Shown: positions 34,893 through 44,526 of the stretch, one piece after another
How the letters are laid out: every line of letters begins with the position of its first letter
How positions within the stretch are numbered: the stretch's first letter is position 1
Assembly (NCBI GenBank): GCA_020161815.1
Contig: JAIUOP010000002.1
Span: forward strand, 1 to 64,000
Reading direction: 5' to 3'
DNA from: Actinomycetota bacterium
Lineage (GTDB): Bacteria; Actinomycetota; Actinomycetes; Actinomycetales; Dermatophilaceae
Length of the DNA: 64,000 bases
Made by a program: the position numbers and the translations under genes
Notes under the pieces: model-generated
The model's input: the letters and a program-made list of their open reading frames with translations, nothing else
The model's database searches: none
What the model was told of the DNA's origin: nothing

Positions 34893-36908
34893 GTGAGCAC
34901 CAGCGGGCGCGTCGTCAAGCGCATCCTCGTCGGCCGGGCGATGCGCAGCGATCGTCTCTCCGAGACCCTCCTGCCCAAGCGGCTGGCGCTGCCGGTCTTC
35001 GCCAGTGACGCGTTGTCGTCCGTGGCGTACGCGCCCGACGAGATCCTGCTGACCCTGGGCCTGGCCGGGGGTGCCATGGCGCTGACCAACTCGTGGAAGA
35101 TCGGGCTGGCGGTCGCCTTCGTCATGGCGATCGTCGTCATGTCCTACCGCCAGAACGTGCACGCCTATCCCTCCGGCGGCGGTGACTACGAGGTCGCCAG
35201 CGTCAACATCGGGCCGAAGGCGGGGCTGACGGTGGCCAGCGCCCTGCTCGTGGACTACGTCCTCACGGTGGCGGTCTCGGTGAGCTCGGGCGTGCAGAAC
35301 GCCGCTGCCGCCCTCGGCTTCGTCCGGGGCCATGAGGCGATCGTCGCGGTGATCATCGTCGTCCTGCTCACGGCGATGAACCTGCGCGGAGTGCGGGAGT
35401 CCGGCAGTGCCTTTGCCATCCCCACCTACCTGTTCATGGTGGCCGTGATCGGCATGTCGGCAGTGGGCTTCTGGCGCTCGGCCTCGGGCACCCTGCCGGC
35501 CGCGGAGAGCGCCAACCTCACGCTCGCACCGGAGCCGGGCTACGAGTCGCTCGGGTCGATCGCGATGGCCTTCCTCCTGCTGCGCGCCTTCTCGTCGGGC
35601 TGTGCCGCCCTCACCGGCGTCGAGGCGATCAGCAACGGCGTGCCGGCCTTCCAGAAGCCCAAGAGCAAGAACGCCGCGACCACCCTGCTGCTCATGGGAT
35701 CGATCGCGATCACCATGCTGCTCTCGATCATCGCCCTGTCCCGGTTGACGAACATCCACTACGCGGAGGACCCCGCCACCCAGCTGCTCCGCGACGGCGC
35801 GCCCGTGGGGGAGGAGTACGTCCAGGACACCGTGCTCGGCCAGCTCGCCAAGGCGGTCTTCGACGGCTTCCATCCCGGCGTGGTCTTCGTCTCGATCGTG
35901 ACCGGACTGATCCTCTTTCTCGCCGCCAACACGGCCTTCAACGGCTTCCCGGTGCTCGGCTCGATCCTGGCCAAGGACGGATTCCTGCCCCGGCAGCTGC
36001 ACAACCGCGGCGACCGCCTCGCCTTCTCCAACGGCATCCTGATCCTCGCGGGCGCCGCCTGCGTCCTCATCGTCGCCTACGACGCCCAGGTCACGAAGCT
36101 GATCCAGCTCTACATCGTCGGGGTCTTCGTCTCCTTCACGCTCAGCCAGATCGGCATGATCCGGCACTGGAACCGCCACCTGGCCGTCGAGCGCAACCCC
36201 GAGGCGCGCAGCCACATGCAGCGCTCGCGGGTCATCAACGCCATCGGGGCGACGATGTCGGGCACCGTCCTGCTCGTGGTCCTCGCCACCAAGTTCCTCC
36301 ATGGCGCCGGCTACGCCATTGCGGCCATGGTGGTCCTCTTCGTGGTCATGCTCGGCATCCGTCGGCACTACGACCGGGTGCGTGACGAGCTCGCCGTGCA
36401 GGAGGGCGACACCCGGCACCAGCTGCTGCCCTCCCGCGTCCACGCCATCGTCCTCATCTCCCGCATCCACAAGCCCGCGCTGCGCGCCCTCGCCTATGCC
36501 CGCGCGACCCGGCCCCAGATCCTCGAAGCCGTCACGGTCAACGTCGAGCCCGAGGACACCCAGGCCCTGCAGGAGGAGTGGGACCGGCGCGACATCCCCG
36601 TCCCGCTCAAGGCGCTGGACAGCCCCTATCGCGAGATCACCCGGCCGGTGGTGGACTACGTCAAGAGCATCCGCAGCGGCAACCCGCGAGACCTCGTCGT
36701 CGTCTACATCCCCCAGTACGTCCTCGGGCACTGGTGGGAACAGTTGCTGCACAACCAGAGTGCGCTCCGCCTCCGCAGTCGGCTGCTGTTCACGCCGGGC
36801 GTGATGGTCTCCAGCGTCCCGTGGCAGCTCGAGGGCTCCGAGGTGGCACGTGAGCGCTTGGACGAGGAGCGGCCGGTCGCCGGTGACGTGCGTCGCGGCG
36901 ACGCATGA
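34893..36908 (+). CDS. APC-superfamily permease of the KimA (K+ importer) type
   Basis: A 671-residue protein with about 12 membrane helices (residues about 35-470) and a long cytosolic C-terminal domain with USP-like strands (VHAIVLISRIHKPALRALAY). It is usually named amino acid permease, but the sequence follows Bacillus KimA closely: SDALSSVAYAPDEILL, SYRQNVHAYPSGGGDYEVA, LLVDYVLTVAVSVSSG, LRAFSSGCAALTGVEAISNG, FLAANTAFNGFP and NRGDRLAFSNGI. These are the segments that line the K+ site in KimA. The adjacent TrkA pair supports K+ transport. Ion identity is inference. Confidence 0.85.
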   Translation: MSTSGRVVKRILVGRAMRSDRLSETLLPKRLALPVFASDALSSVAYAPDEILLTLGLAGGAMALTNSWKIGLAVAFVMAIVVMSYRQNVHAYPSGGGDYEVASVNIGPKAGLTVASALLVDYVLTVAVSVSSGVQNAAAALGFVRGHEAIVAVIIVVLLTAMNLRGVRESGSAFAIPTYLFMVAVIGMSAVGFWRSASGTLPAAESANLTLAPEPGYESLGSIAMAFLLLRAFSSGCAALTGVEAISNGVPAFQKPKSKNAATTLLLMGSIAITMLLSIIALSRLTNIHYAEDPATQLLRDGAPVGEEYVQDTVLGQLAKAVFDGFHPGVVFVSIVTGLILFLAANTAFNGFPVLGSILAKDGFLPRQLHNRGDRLAFSNGILILAGAACVLIVAYDAQVTKLIQLYIVGVFVSFTLSQIGMIRHWNRHLAVERNPEARSHMQRSRVINAIGATMSGTVLLVVLATKFLHGAGYAIAAMVVLFVVMLGIRRHYDRVRDELAVQEGDTRHQLLPSRVHAIVLISRIHKPALRALAYARATRPQILEAVTVNVEPEDTQALQEEWDRRDIPVPLKALDSPYREITRPVVDYVKSIRSGNPRDLVVVYIPQYVLGHWWEQLLHNQSALRLRSRLLFTPGVMVSSVPWQLEGSEVARERLDEERPVAGDVRRGDA

Positions 36909-38176
36909 GCGGGTCCGAACTCGCCGTCGGCGATGAGGTCGTCGTCGACGTCGGTCCGGTCGCCCACGGTGGCCACTGCATCGCCCGTCACGAGGGTCGC
37001 GTCCTCTTCGTGCGACACACGCTGCCGGGGGAGCGCGTCCGGGCCCGCATCACCGAAGGCGGTGCCGGAGACCGGTTCCTGCGCGCCGACGCGGTGGCGG
37101 TCGAGGGCGCCGCTCCGGGGCGGGTGAGCGCTCCCTGCCCGTATGCCGGCCCGGGTCGCTGCGGCGGCTGCGACTTCCAGCATGCCGACCTCGCAACTCA
37201 GCGCGATCTCAAGACCGCCGTCGTGCGCGAGCAGTTCGCCCGCCTGGCCCGCCTCGACGTCGACGTGACCGTCGAGCCGGTCCCCGGCGATGCGGACGGC
37301 CTGCGCTGGCGCACCCGCACCGAGTTCGCCGTGGACGCCGACGGTCGACCCGGCATGCGGCTGCACCGATCGCACGCGATCCTCCCCGTCGACGACTGCC
37401 TCATCGCCGCCCCGCCCGTGGCTGCCGCCCTCTCCGGCCGGTATGCCGGGTGCTCGGCCATCGACGTCGTCGCACCCTCCGTGGGTGGTGCGGTCGTCGT
37501 GGAACTTCCGCTGGTGCCGGGGAAGTCCGTCCCGTCCGTGGTCGAGTCAGTGCGCAGCGCGCGCCTGGACCGGGAGTTCACCGTCTCGGCGCGCGGCTTC
37601 TGGCAGGTGCACCCCGGCGCTGCTTCAGCCTTCGTCGATGCTGCCCTCGACGTGCTCGACCCCAGACCCGGGGAGACCGCCCTCGACCTCTACAGCGGCG
37701 TCGGCGTCTTCACGGCCGCACTCGCCCAGGCCGTGGGGGAGCGCGGGCGGGTCGTCGCCGTGGAGGCCGACGAGGAGGCCTCAACCCACGCGAAGGCCAA
37801 CCTCACGGCATACCCCTGGACAGTGCCGGTGCGGGCGCGGGTCGACGACTTCTTCGGGGTCGCTCGACCCAAGCGTCGCGGCCCGGGGCCGCGGCGGGCG
37901 GGCAAGCCGGCCGCTCGGCATCCGTTGGCGCCGCCGTCAGCGGACCTGGTGCTCCTCGATCCGCCGCGCACCGGAGCGGGCCGGGAGGTGCTCGTCGCCG
38001 TGGCCGCCCTGCGCCCGCGGGCCATCGCCTATGTCGCCTGTGACCCGGCCGCCCTGGCACGGGACACGACCTACCTACGGGAACTGGGCTATGAGCTGTC
38101 GGACCTGCGGGCGTTCGACGCGTTCCCCATGACCCATCACGTCGAGTGCGTCGCCGGATTCGCCACAGTCGTGTGA
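36905..38176 (+). CDS. TrmA/RlmD-type RNA (uracil-5)-methyltransferase
   Basis: A 423-residue SAM-dependent tRNA or rRNA uracil C5 methyltransferase. An N-terminal TRAM domain (residues about 5-60, GDEVVVDVGPVAHGGHCIAR) is followed by a cysteine cluster CPYAGPGRCGGCDFQH for a 4Fe-4S centre. The SAM motif is ALDLYSGVGVFTAAL (about 258-272), and the catalytic nucleophile is in YVACDPAALARD (about 378-389). A basic linker GVARPKRRGPGPRRAGK is an insertion. The start overlaps the KimA-type stop (ATGA). Target base cannot be decided. Confidence 0.9.
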   Translation: MSGSELAVGDEVVVDVGPVAHGGHCIARHEGRVLFVRHTLPGERVRARITEGGAGDRFLRADAVAVEGAAPGRVSAPCPYAGPGRCGGCDFQHADLATQRDLKTAVVREQFARLARLDVDVTVEPVPGDADGLRWRTRTEFAVDADGRPGMRLHRSHAILPVDDCLIAAPPVAAALSGRYAGCSAIDVVAPSVGGAVVVELPLVPGKSVPSVVESVRSARLDREFTVSARGFWQVHPGAASAFVDAALDVLDPRPGETALDLYSGVGVFTAALAQAVGERGRVVAVEADEEASTHAKANLTAYPWTVPVRARVDDFFGVARPKRRGPGPRRAGKPAARHPLAPPSADLVLLDPPRTGAGREVLVAVAALRPRAIAYVACDPAALARDTTYLRELGYELSDLRAFDAFPMTHHVECVAGFATVV

Positions 38177-38213
38177 CCCACGACGGGCTCGAGTGCGTCC
38201 TGGGTCACGCGAC

Positions 38214-38534
38214 TCAGTGGTCCGACACGAGCTTCAGCCCGATGACGCAGCCGATGATCCCGGCAATGAAGAGCAACTTGAGTGCCGAGACCGGTTCGTT
38301 GCCACTGACCATCGCGTAGCCCGCGGTGAGCGAGGCGCCGATGGCGACCCACACGGCATACGCCGTCCCGACGGGCAGGGTGCGCAGGGCCCAGCCGAGC
38401 CCGGCCATGCTCGCGGTGAGCGACACGGCGAAGACGGCGAGGGGGAGGGGGCGCGAGAAGCCGTCCATCCGGGAGAGGGCGGTGGCCCAGACGGCCTCGA
38501 GGGCGCCGGAGACGACGAGGATGATCCATGCCAT
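38214..38534 (-). CDS. gdx: SMR-family guanidinium exporter (Gdx/SugE type)
   Basis: A 106-residue small multidrug resistance protein with four membrane helices. The first helix is MAWIILVVSGALEAVWATAL with the essential E13; LPVGTAYAVWVAIGASLTAG is the SugE/Gdx signature that separates it from EmrE-type pumps. It would export guanidinium by proton antiport as a dimer. A guanidine-III riboswitch aptamer ends 23 bases before the start codon and gives direct support for this substrate. Ribosome site is AAGGA-like. The gene is divergent from acnA. Confidence 0.92.
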   Translation of the reverse strand: MAWIILVVSGALEAVWATALSRMDGFSRPLPLAVFAVSLTASMAGLGWALRTLPVGTAYAVWVAIGASLTAGYAMVSGNEPVSALKLLFIAGIIGCVIGLKLVSDH

Positions 38535-38557
38535 GACGACGCGGTCCTTGGTCCGCT

Positions 38558-38600
38558 CGCATCGTCTTGTCGCTGGCCGGGTACGACGCGCCTCGTCCGG
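38558..38600 (-). promoter_or_regulatory. Guanidine-III (ykkC-III) riboswitch aptamer
   Basis: On the minus strand the sequence runs CCGGACGAGG, CGCGTCGTAC, CCGGCCAGCG, ACAAGACGAT, GCG. The invariant blocks of the guanidine-III class (CCGGACGAGG, GTACCCGG, CAG, GACAAGACG) are all there. The pseudoknot can form: the first CCGG pairs with the later CCGG, and CGCGTCGT pairs with ACGATGCG with one G-U. It lies just upstream of the gdx ribosome site, so ligand binding likely frees translation of the exporter. Class recognition is from memory of the consensus. Confidence 0.93.
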
Positions 38601-38681
38601 GGGTCGCGGTGGGGCGAGTCCACCTGCCACGGTAGCAATTGCGGGGCATAGGCTCGACCTCGACAGCCGCGTGTGGTTAGA

Positions 38682-38699
38682 TATCTTGATATCAAGATA
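38682..38699. promoter_or_regulatory. 18-bp palindrome in the acnA promoter region, MarR-type operator candidate
   Basis: TATCTTGATATCAAGATA is a perfect palindrome, strikingly A+T-rich in this genome, 18 bases before the acnA start. Its TCTTGAnnTCAAGA core resembles sites of MarR-family regulators of the TamR/PecS/UrtR group; TamR of Streptomyces is known to control aconitase. Bound protein would block acnA transcription or initiation. The regulator gene is not in this window. Confidence 0.75.
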
Positions 38700-38717
38700 A
38701 ATCGGAAGGGAGCCCTG

Positions 38718-41381
<2,664 letters not shown>

Positions 41382-41386
41382 CGCTC

Positions 41387-41620
41387 GTGCTCGCCGACCG
41401 CGTGGCCGCTCACCGATGGTGGGCGGCCACGCGCCGTTCGTGGCTCGTCCGGGCGCTCTTGGCCCTTGCCCTCACCGTTGGCCTGGGCGTGGTCGCCACC
41501 CCCGGGTATGCCGCGGAGCCGCCTTCCGTGGTCGGCTCACCGACCGCTGCTGGTCCGCTGGATGTTGCCGCAACGTGCGTTGAGGTTGCGATGACGGTTG
41601 CCGGACAGGGTCGCGGCTAG
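41387..41620 (+). CDS. Short ORF with signal peptide, probably a gene remnant
   Basis: A 77-residue reading from GTG 41387, five bases after acnA. Basic start (HRWWAATRRSW), hydrophobic helix LVRALLALALTVGLGVVATP and a cleavage-type YAA/EPP give a good secretion signal, but only about 33 residues of low-character sequence follow. The stop shares CTAG with the convergent DUF222 gene. I do not recognise a family. It may be the 5' end of a secreted protein gene whose rest was replaced when the DUF222 gene arrived. Confidence 0.4.
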   Translation: MLADRVAAHRWWAATRRSWLVRALLALALTVGLGVVATPGYAAEPPSVVGSPTAAGPLDVAATCVEVAMTVAGQGRG

Positions 41621-42993
41621 CTTCGTCTGGCGAAGGCGACGTGCTTGACGCCGCGGGCATCGGTGCGGATCGTCGAACTGAACATCGGATCGTGGACCCG
41701 CCGGTGGTGGAATCCGCACAAGGGGACCGCGAGATGAAGGTCGGTCCTGCCTCCTCGTGACCACGGGTCCTCGTGGTGCAACTCGCACCAGGCATAGGGG
41801 CGATCACACCCCAGGGCCGCGCACTCGTCGTAGACGGTGGCCAGGGCCGTGCGCTGCGAATCGCGGAACAGTCGCTCCTGCCGTCCGAGGTCCAAGGGGA
41901 CCGACTGACCGCCCAGGACGGCCGGCAGGAGACCGGCCTGGCAGGCGAGGCGCCGGGCCTCGCCGGTGGAGTGCTGGTGACCGGTGTCGGTCCGGGAGGC
42001 GCCCACGGACGGGCCGCTGGCCACCCCGGATACCGCGGCGAGGGTGGCTGCGCGCTCGGCGCCCAGGACCTGCTCGACCGTCATGGTGACCACGACCGTG
42101 GAGGCGACCTTGCCAGTGAGCTGCTCGGTGGGAAGGTGCTCGAGCAGGTCGGTGAAGGCGCGGCCGCGCTTCTCGTCCCAGCCCAGCGAGTCCCAGTCGT
42201 GGTTGCGCTGGCGCAAGGCCTCGGCGAGTGAGTCGTCCGGCTCAGCCGGTGCAGCCTCGACATCGGGGCGATGGTGGTCACGCCGGGGTGCGGTCATCGA
42301 GTGCAGGACCTTCTTGAGCACCTGCGCAGCACCCGTGGGCACGGTGAAGCGTCCGGTCGTCGTCCCGTCGCCGCAGTCGTGCAGGGTGATCCGTGCCAGC
42401 GCATACGCCCGGCGCTCCTGATCGGCCAGCAGGCCCTCCTGGTGCTCGGCCACCTCGTCTGCGGAGCGCTCAGCTGCCGCCAGGGCCAGCGTCGCCGCCT
42501 TGCGCAGGCGCGCCGGGTCGACGTGCTTGGCGTCCCGGACCAGGGACTCCTCGACCTTGGTGCGCTCGGCTGCCGTCAGTTCGCTGGGGAGTGCTGCCAT
42601 CGTGGAGGCGATGATCCGGGCGTGGCCGGGGGAGAAGGACCCCTCGGCCATCGCCGACCGGGTCGCGGGCAGGTCGTCGGCAAGGGCGCCGGCCAGTTGG
42701 ACCTGGGCCGACGCCGCAGCGCCCGTGGCGTGCGTCGCCGTCGCCACCCAGTGACTGGTCGAGGCCGAACCGCTCCCGGCCGCGGTGCGCTGGCGATCGG
42801 CCTGGGCGATGAGCGCGAGCTTCTGGGCCTCAAGCCGATGGATGAGTCGGCTGACCTCGGAGACGTCCCGGGCGGTGACGGCGGAACCGCCTGCGATGGC
42901 CACGGTCAACTCGTCAACGTCCTCATCGATCGACCGCAAGCACCCTCCGATGCCCCGCGCGGCGGGGGTGAGGGGGAGCACTGCGACCGTCAT
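41617..42993 (-). CDS. DUF222 / HNH endonuclease domain protein (13E12 repeat type)
   Basis: A 458-residue protein. The DUF222 part spans about residues 30-330 with LSRLIHRLEAQKLALIAQADRQ-like helices and SLVRDAKHVDPARLRKAAT. The C-terminal HNH motif is CDRPYAWCELHHEDPWSRGGRTDLHLAVPLC-like, here split across about residues 395-435, with HHRRVHDP at the end; Cys, His and Asn ligands are present. This family is repeated and mobile in actinobacteria; several mycobacterial members are LexA-regulated. A LexA-like box lies 14 bases upstream of the start. Role (homing-like nuclease or defence) is unknown. Confidence 0.85.
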   Translation of the reverse strand: MTVAVLPLTPAARGIGGCLRSIDEDVDELTVAIAGGSAVTARDVSEVSRLIHRLEAQKLALIAQADRQRTAAGSGSASTSHWVATATHATGAAASAQVQLAGALADDLPATRSAMAEGSFSPGHARIIASTMAALPSELTAAERTKVEESLVRDAKHVDPARLRKAATLALAAAERSADEVAEHQEGLLADQERRAYALARITLHDCGDGTTTGRFTVPTGAAQVLKKVLHSMTAPRRDHHRPDVEAAPAEPDDSLAEALRQRNHDWDSLGWDEKRGRAFTDLLEHLPTEQLTGKVASTVVVTMTVEQVLGAERAATLAAVSGVASGPSVGASRTDTGHQHSTGEARRLACQAGLLPAVLGGQSVPLDLGRQERLFRDSQRTALATVYDECAALGCDRPYAWCELHHEDPWSRGGRTDLHLAVPLCGFHHRRVHDPMFSSTIRTDARGVKHVAFARRS

Positions 42994-43006
42994 GGGTCAA
43001 TAGTAA

Positions 43007-43022
43007 TCGAACACATGTACGA
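43007..43022. promoter_or_regulatory. LexA-like box upstream of the DUF222/HNH gene
   Basis: TCGAAC-ACAT-GTACGA differs from the perfect SOS palindrome at one base (GTACGA for GTTCGA). It ends within 29 bases of the DUF222 start on the minus strand, where a promoter would lie. Confidence 0.6.
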
Positions 43023-43090
43023 ATACAAGAGGGGGAGAGCTGAAATAACGAAAGCCCCCGATCTTGTGCGCCCTCGGACTGGATGACCCG

Positions 43091-43739
43091 ATGGGTGACG
43101 TGGTCTGGGGAATCGGCGGGATGGTCGTGCTCGTGGGACTGGCCATGGCCATCAACTGGCGCATCGTCGGGTCCTCGCTGGGCCTGCAGATCCTCTTCGC
43201 CGTCCTCGTCCTCTTCGTGCCATGGGGGCGCAGCGCGCTCAACGCCGCGACCAAGGGCGTGCAGAAGGTGGACGTCGACGGCATACCCATCTCCGAAGGG
43301 GATGACGAAGGCGACGCCGAGACCGCCGCCGACACCATCACCGAGCGCCATCGCCGGGCTCTTCGGCCACCCCGACCTGACCTTCGAGACGATCCCGGGC
43401 TGGATCTTCGCCCCGGTCATGTTCCTCATCGGCATCCCCTGGGACGAGGCCGTGCGCGCCGGCAGCTTCGTCGGCCAGAAGACGGTGGTCAACGAGTTCG
43501 TCGCCTTCACCAACTTCGGTCCGGTGGCGGGGGAATTCACCGACAAGACCCGAGCCATCGTCACTTTCGCGCTCACCGGCTTCGCCAACCTCGCCTCCCT
43601 CGGCCTCCTCCTCGGCGGCCTGGGTGGGCTCGCCCCGAACCGTCGTGGCGACATCGCCCAGCTCGGCGTGCGCTGCGTCGCCGCGGCCACGCTGGCCAAC
43701 CTCATGAGCGCCGCCATCGCGGGCATCCTCATCCACTGA
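43091..43739 (+). pseudogene. Decayed nucleoside transporter (NupC/CNT family)
   Basis: Two pieces of a concentrative nucleoside transporter in different frames. From ATG 43091 the first frame codes for the N-terminal domain (VGLAMAINWRIVGSSLGLQI, VLFVPWGRSALNAATKGVQK). At about 43345 similarity jumps to another frame, which codes for the C-terminal domain (AIAGLFGHPDLTFETIPGWI, QKTVVNEFVAFTNFGPVAGE, SAAIAGILIH) to the stop at 43737-43739. The central gate domain, about 180-200 residues in intact NupC, is missing except for a scrap (IPISEGDDEGDAE). Internal deletion plus frame change makes it non-functional. Confidence 0.85.
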
Positions 43740-43760
43740 CCGGCCCGCGCGACCGCGGGA

Positions 43761-43799
43761 GGTGAGCGGACGGCATACGAGGTATGCCGTCCGCTCACC
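43761..43799. terminator. Perfect 18-bp hairpin built from the dispersed GTATGCC element
   Basis: Arms 43761-43778 and 43782-43799 are perfectly complementary with a 3-base loop. The right arm is GTATGCCGTCCGCTCACC. It lies 22 bases after the nupC remnant stop and upstream of the oxidase operon. It has no U-tract, but such G+C-rich hairpins can act as terminators in actinobacteria. Confidence 0.7.
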
Positions 43800-43873
43800 G
43801 GTGTGAGCCACGAGACACCCGGACGGGTGGAAAGCGCGGAATTGGAGGATTTTGCGCGGCGTAGCGTCAAGCA

Positions 43874-43904
43874 CCGGAGTGGGCCCCGTGCGAGAGCCCT
43901 CCGG
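43874..43904 (+). promoter_or_regulatory. Hairpin overlapping the oxidase subunit II ribosome site
   Basis: CCGGAG (43874-43879) can pair with CTCCGG (43899-43904), which includes the beginning of the GGAGG ribosome site before the ATG at 43918. Pairing would partly hide the site. The stem is only six bases, so the effect is uncertain. Confidence 0.3.
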
Positions 43905-43917
43905 AGGTTGAAATCCT

Positions 43918-44526
43918 ATGAAAGCGGTGGACAGCAACACCGTCCTGTGGGGCCAGACCCTCATGTACACCGCCTACTGCCTGGCCATCATCTCCGTGGT
44001 GGCGTGGTTCGCGCGCAAGATCACGCGACCCAAGGGCAGCCACGACGTCACCCCCAAGCTGTTCTACGGGTGGGTCGGGTTCTTGGCGCTGCTGGGAGTC
44101 TCCCTGCACCTGCTCACCTACAACACCATCCCCTGGGTCAAGGACGACCTGCACGGCAGCAAGGACTTCGTCGCCACCTACCCGATCACCGTCGGTGACC
44201 ACCAGTTCACCTGGGCCGACGGCAACAAGCAGCTCGAGGTGCCCTGCGGCAAGCTCGTGAAGTTCTCCGTCACCAGCGAGGACCTCACCTATGGCTTCGG
44301 GCTGTTCCGCCAGAACAACTCGATGGTCATGCAGATGCAGGTCGTGCCCGGCCACGCCAATGACCTGTTGTGGACCTTCGAGAAGAACGGCGTCTACTCG
44401 ATCCGCTCGACCGAGTACTCCGGTCCCGACGGCTTCCAGATGATCGAGAAGGACGCGGTCAAGGTCACCGGCTGCGCCGAGGACGACCCCGTGAGCGCTG
44501 CGGCGCAGGCAGGAGCGATCCGATGA
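43918..44526 (+). CDS. Heme-copper oxidoreductase subunit II-like protein lacking CuA ligands
   Basis: A 202-residue membrane-anchored cupredoxin. Two hydrophobic segments (about residues 12-32 and 47-68) precede a subunit-II-type fold: LVKFSVTSEDLTYGFGLFRQ, MQVVPGHANDLLWTF and YSIRSTEYSGPDGFQM. In true CuA proteins the last segment has Cys-x-Glu-x-Cys-x3-His-x2-Met; here the positions read S164, E166, S168 and G172, with only M175 kept, and the earlier His is Y125. Hence no CuA centre and no direct cytochrome c oxidation. GGAGG precedes the ATG. It overlaps the subunit I start by four bases. Confidence 0.8.
   Translation: MKAVDSNTVLWGQTLMYTAYCLAIISVVAWFARKITRPKGSHDVTPKLFYGWVGFLALLGVSLHLLTYNTIPWVKDDLHGSKDFVATYPITVGDHQFTWADGNKQLEVPCGKLVKFSVTSEDLTYGFGLFRQNNSMVMQMQVVPGHANDLLWTFEKNGVYSIRSTEYSGPDGFQMIEKDAVKVTGCAEDDPVSAAAQAGAIR

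Noticed and set aside
38535..38672. Guanidine-I or other larger riboswitch upstream of gdx
   Set aside because: Only the guanidine-III blocks are present; the conserved segments of class I were looked for and not found.
43064..43765. A single intact 233-residue gene over the nupC remnant
   Set aside because: Similarity to NupC changes frame near 43345 and the frame beyond it is Arg/His-rich noise; two frames are needed to read both ends.
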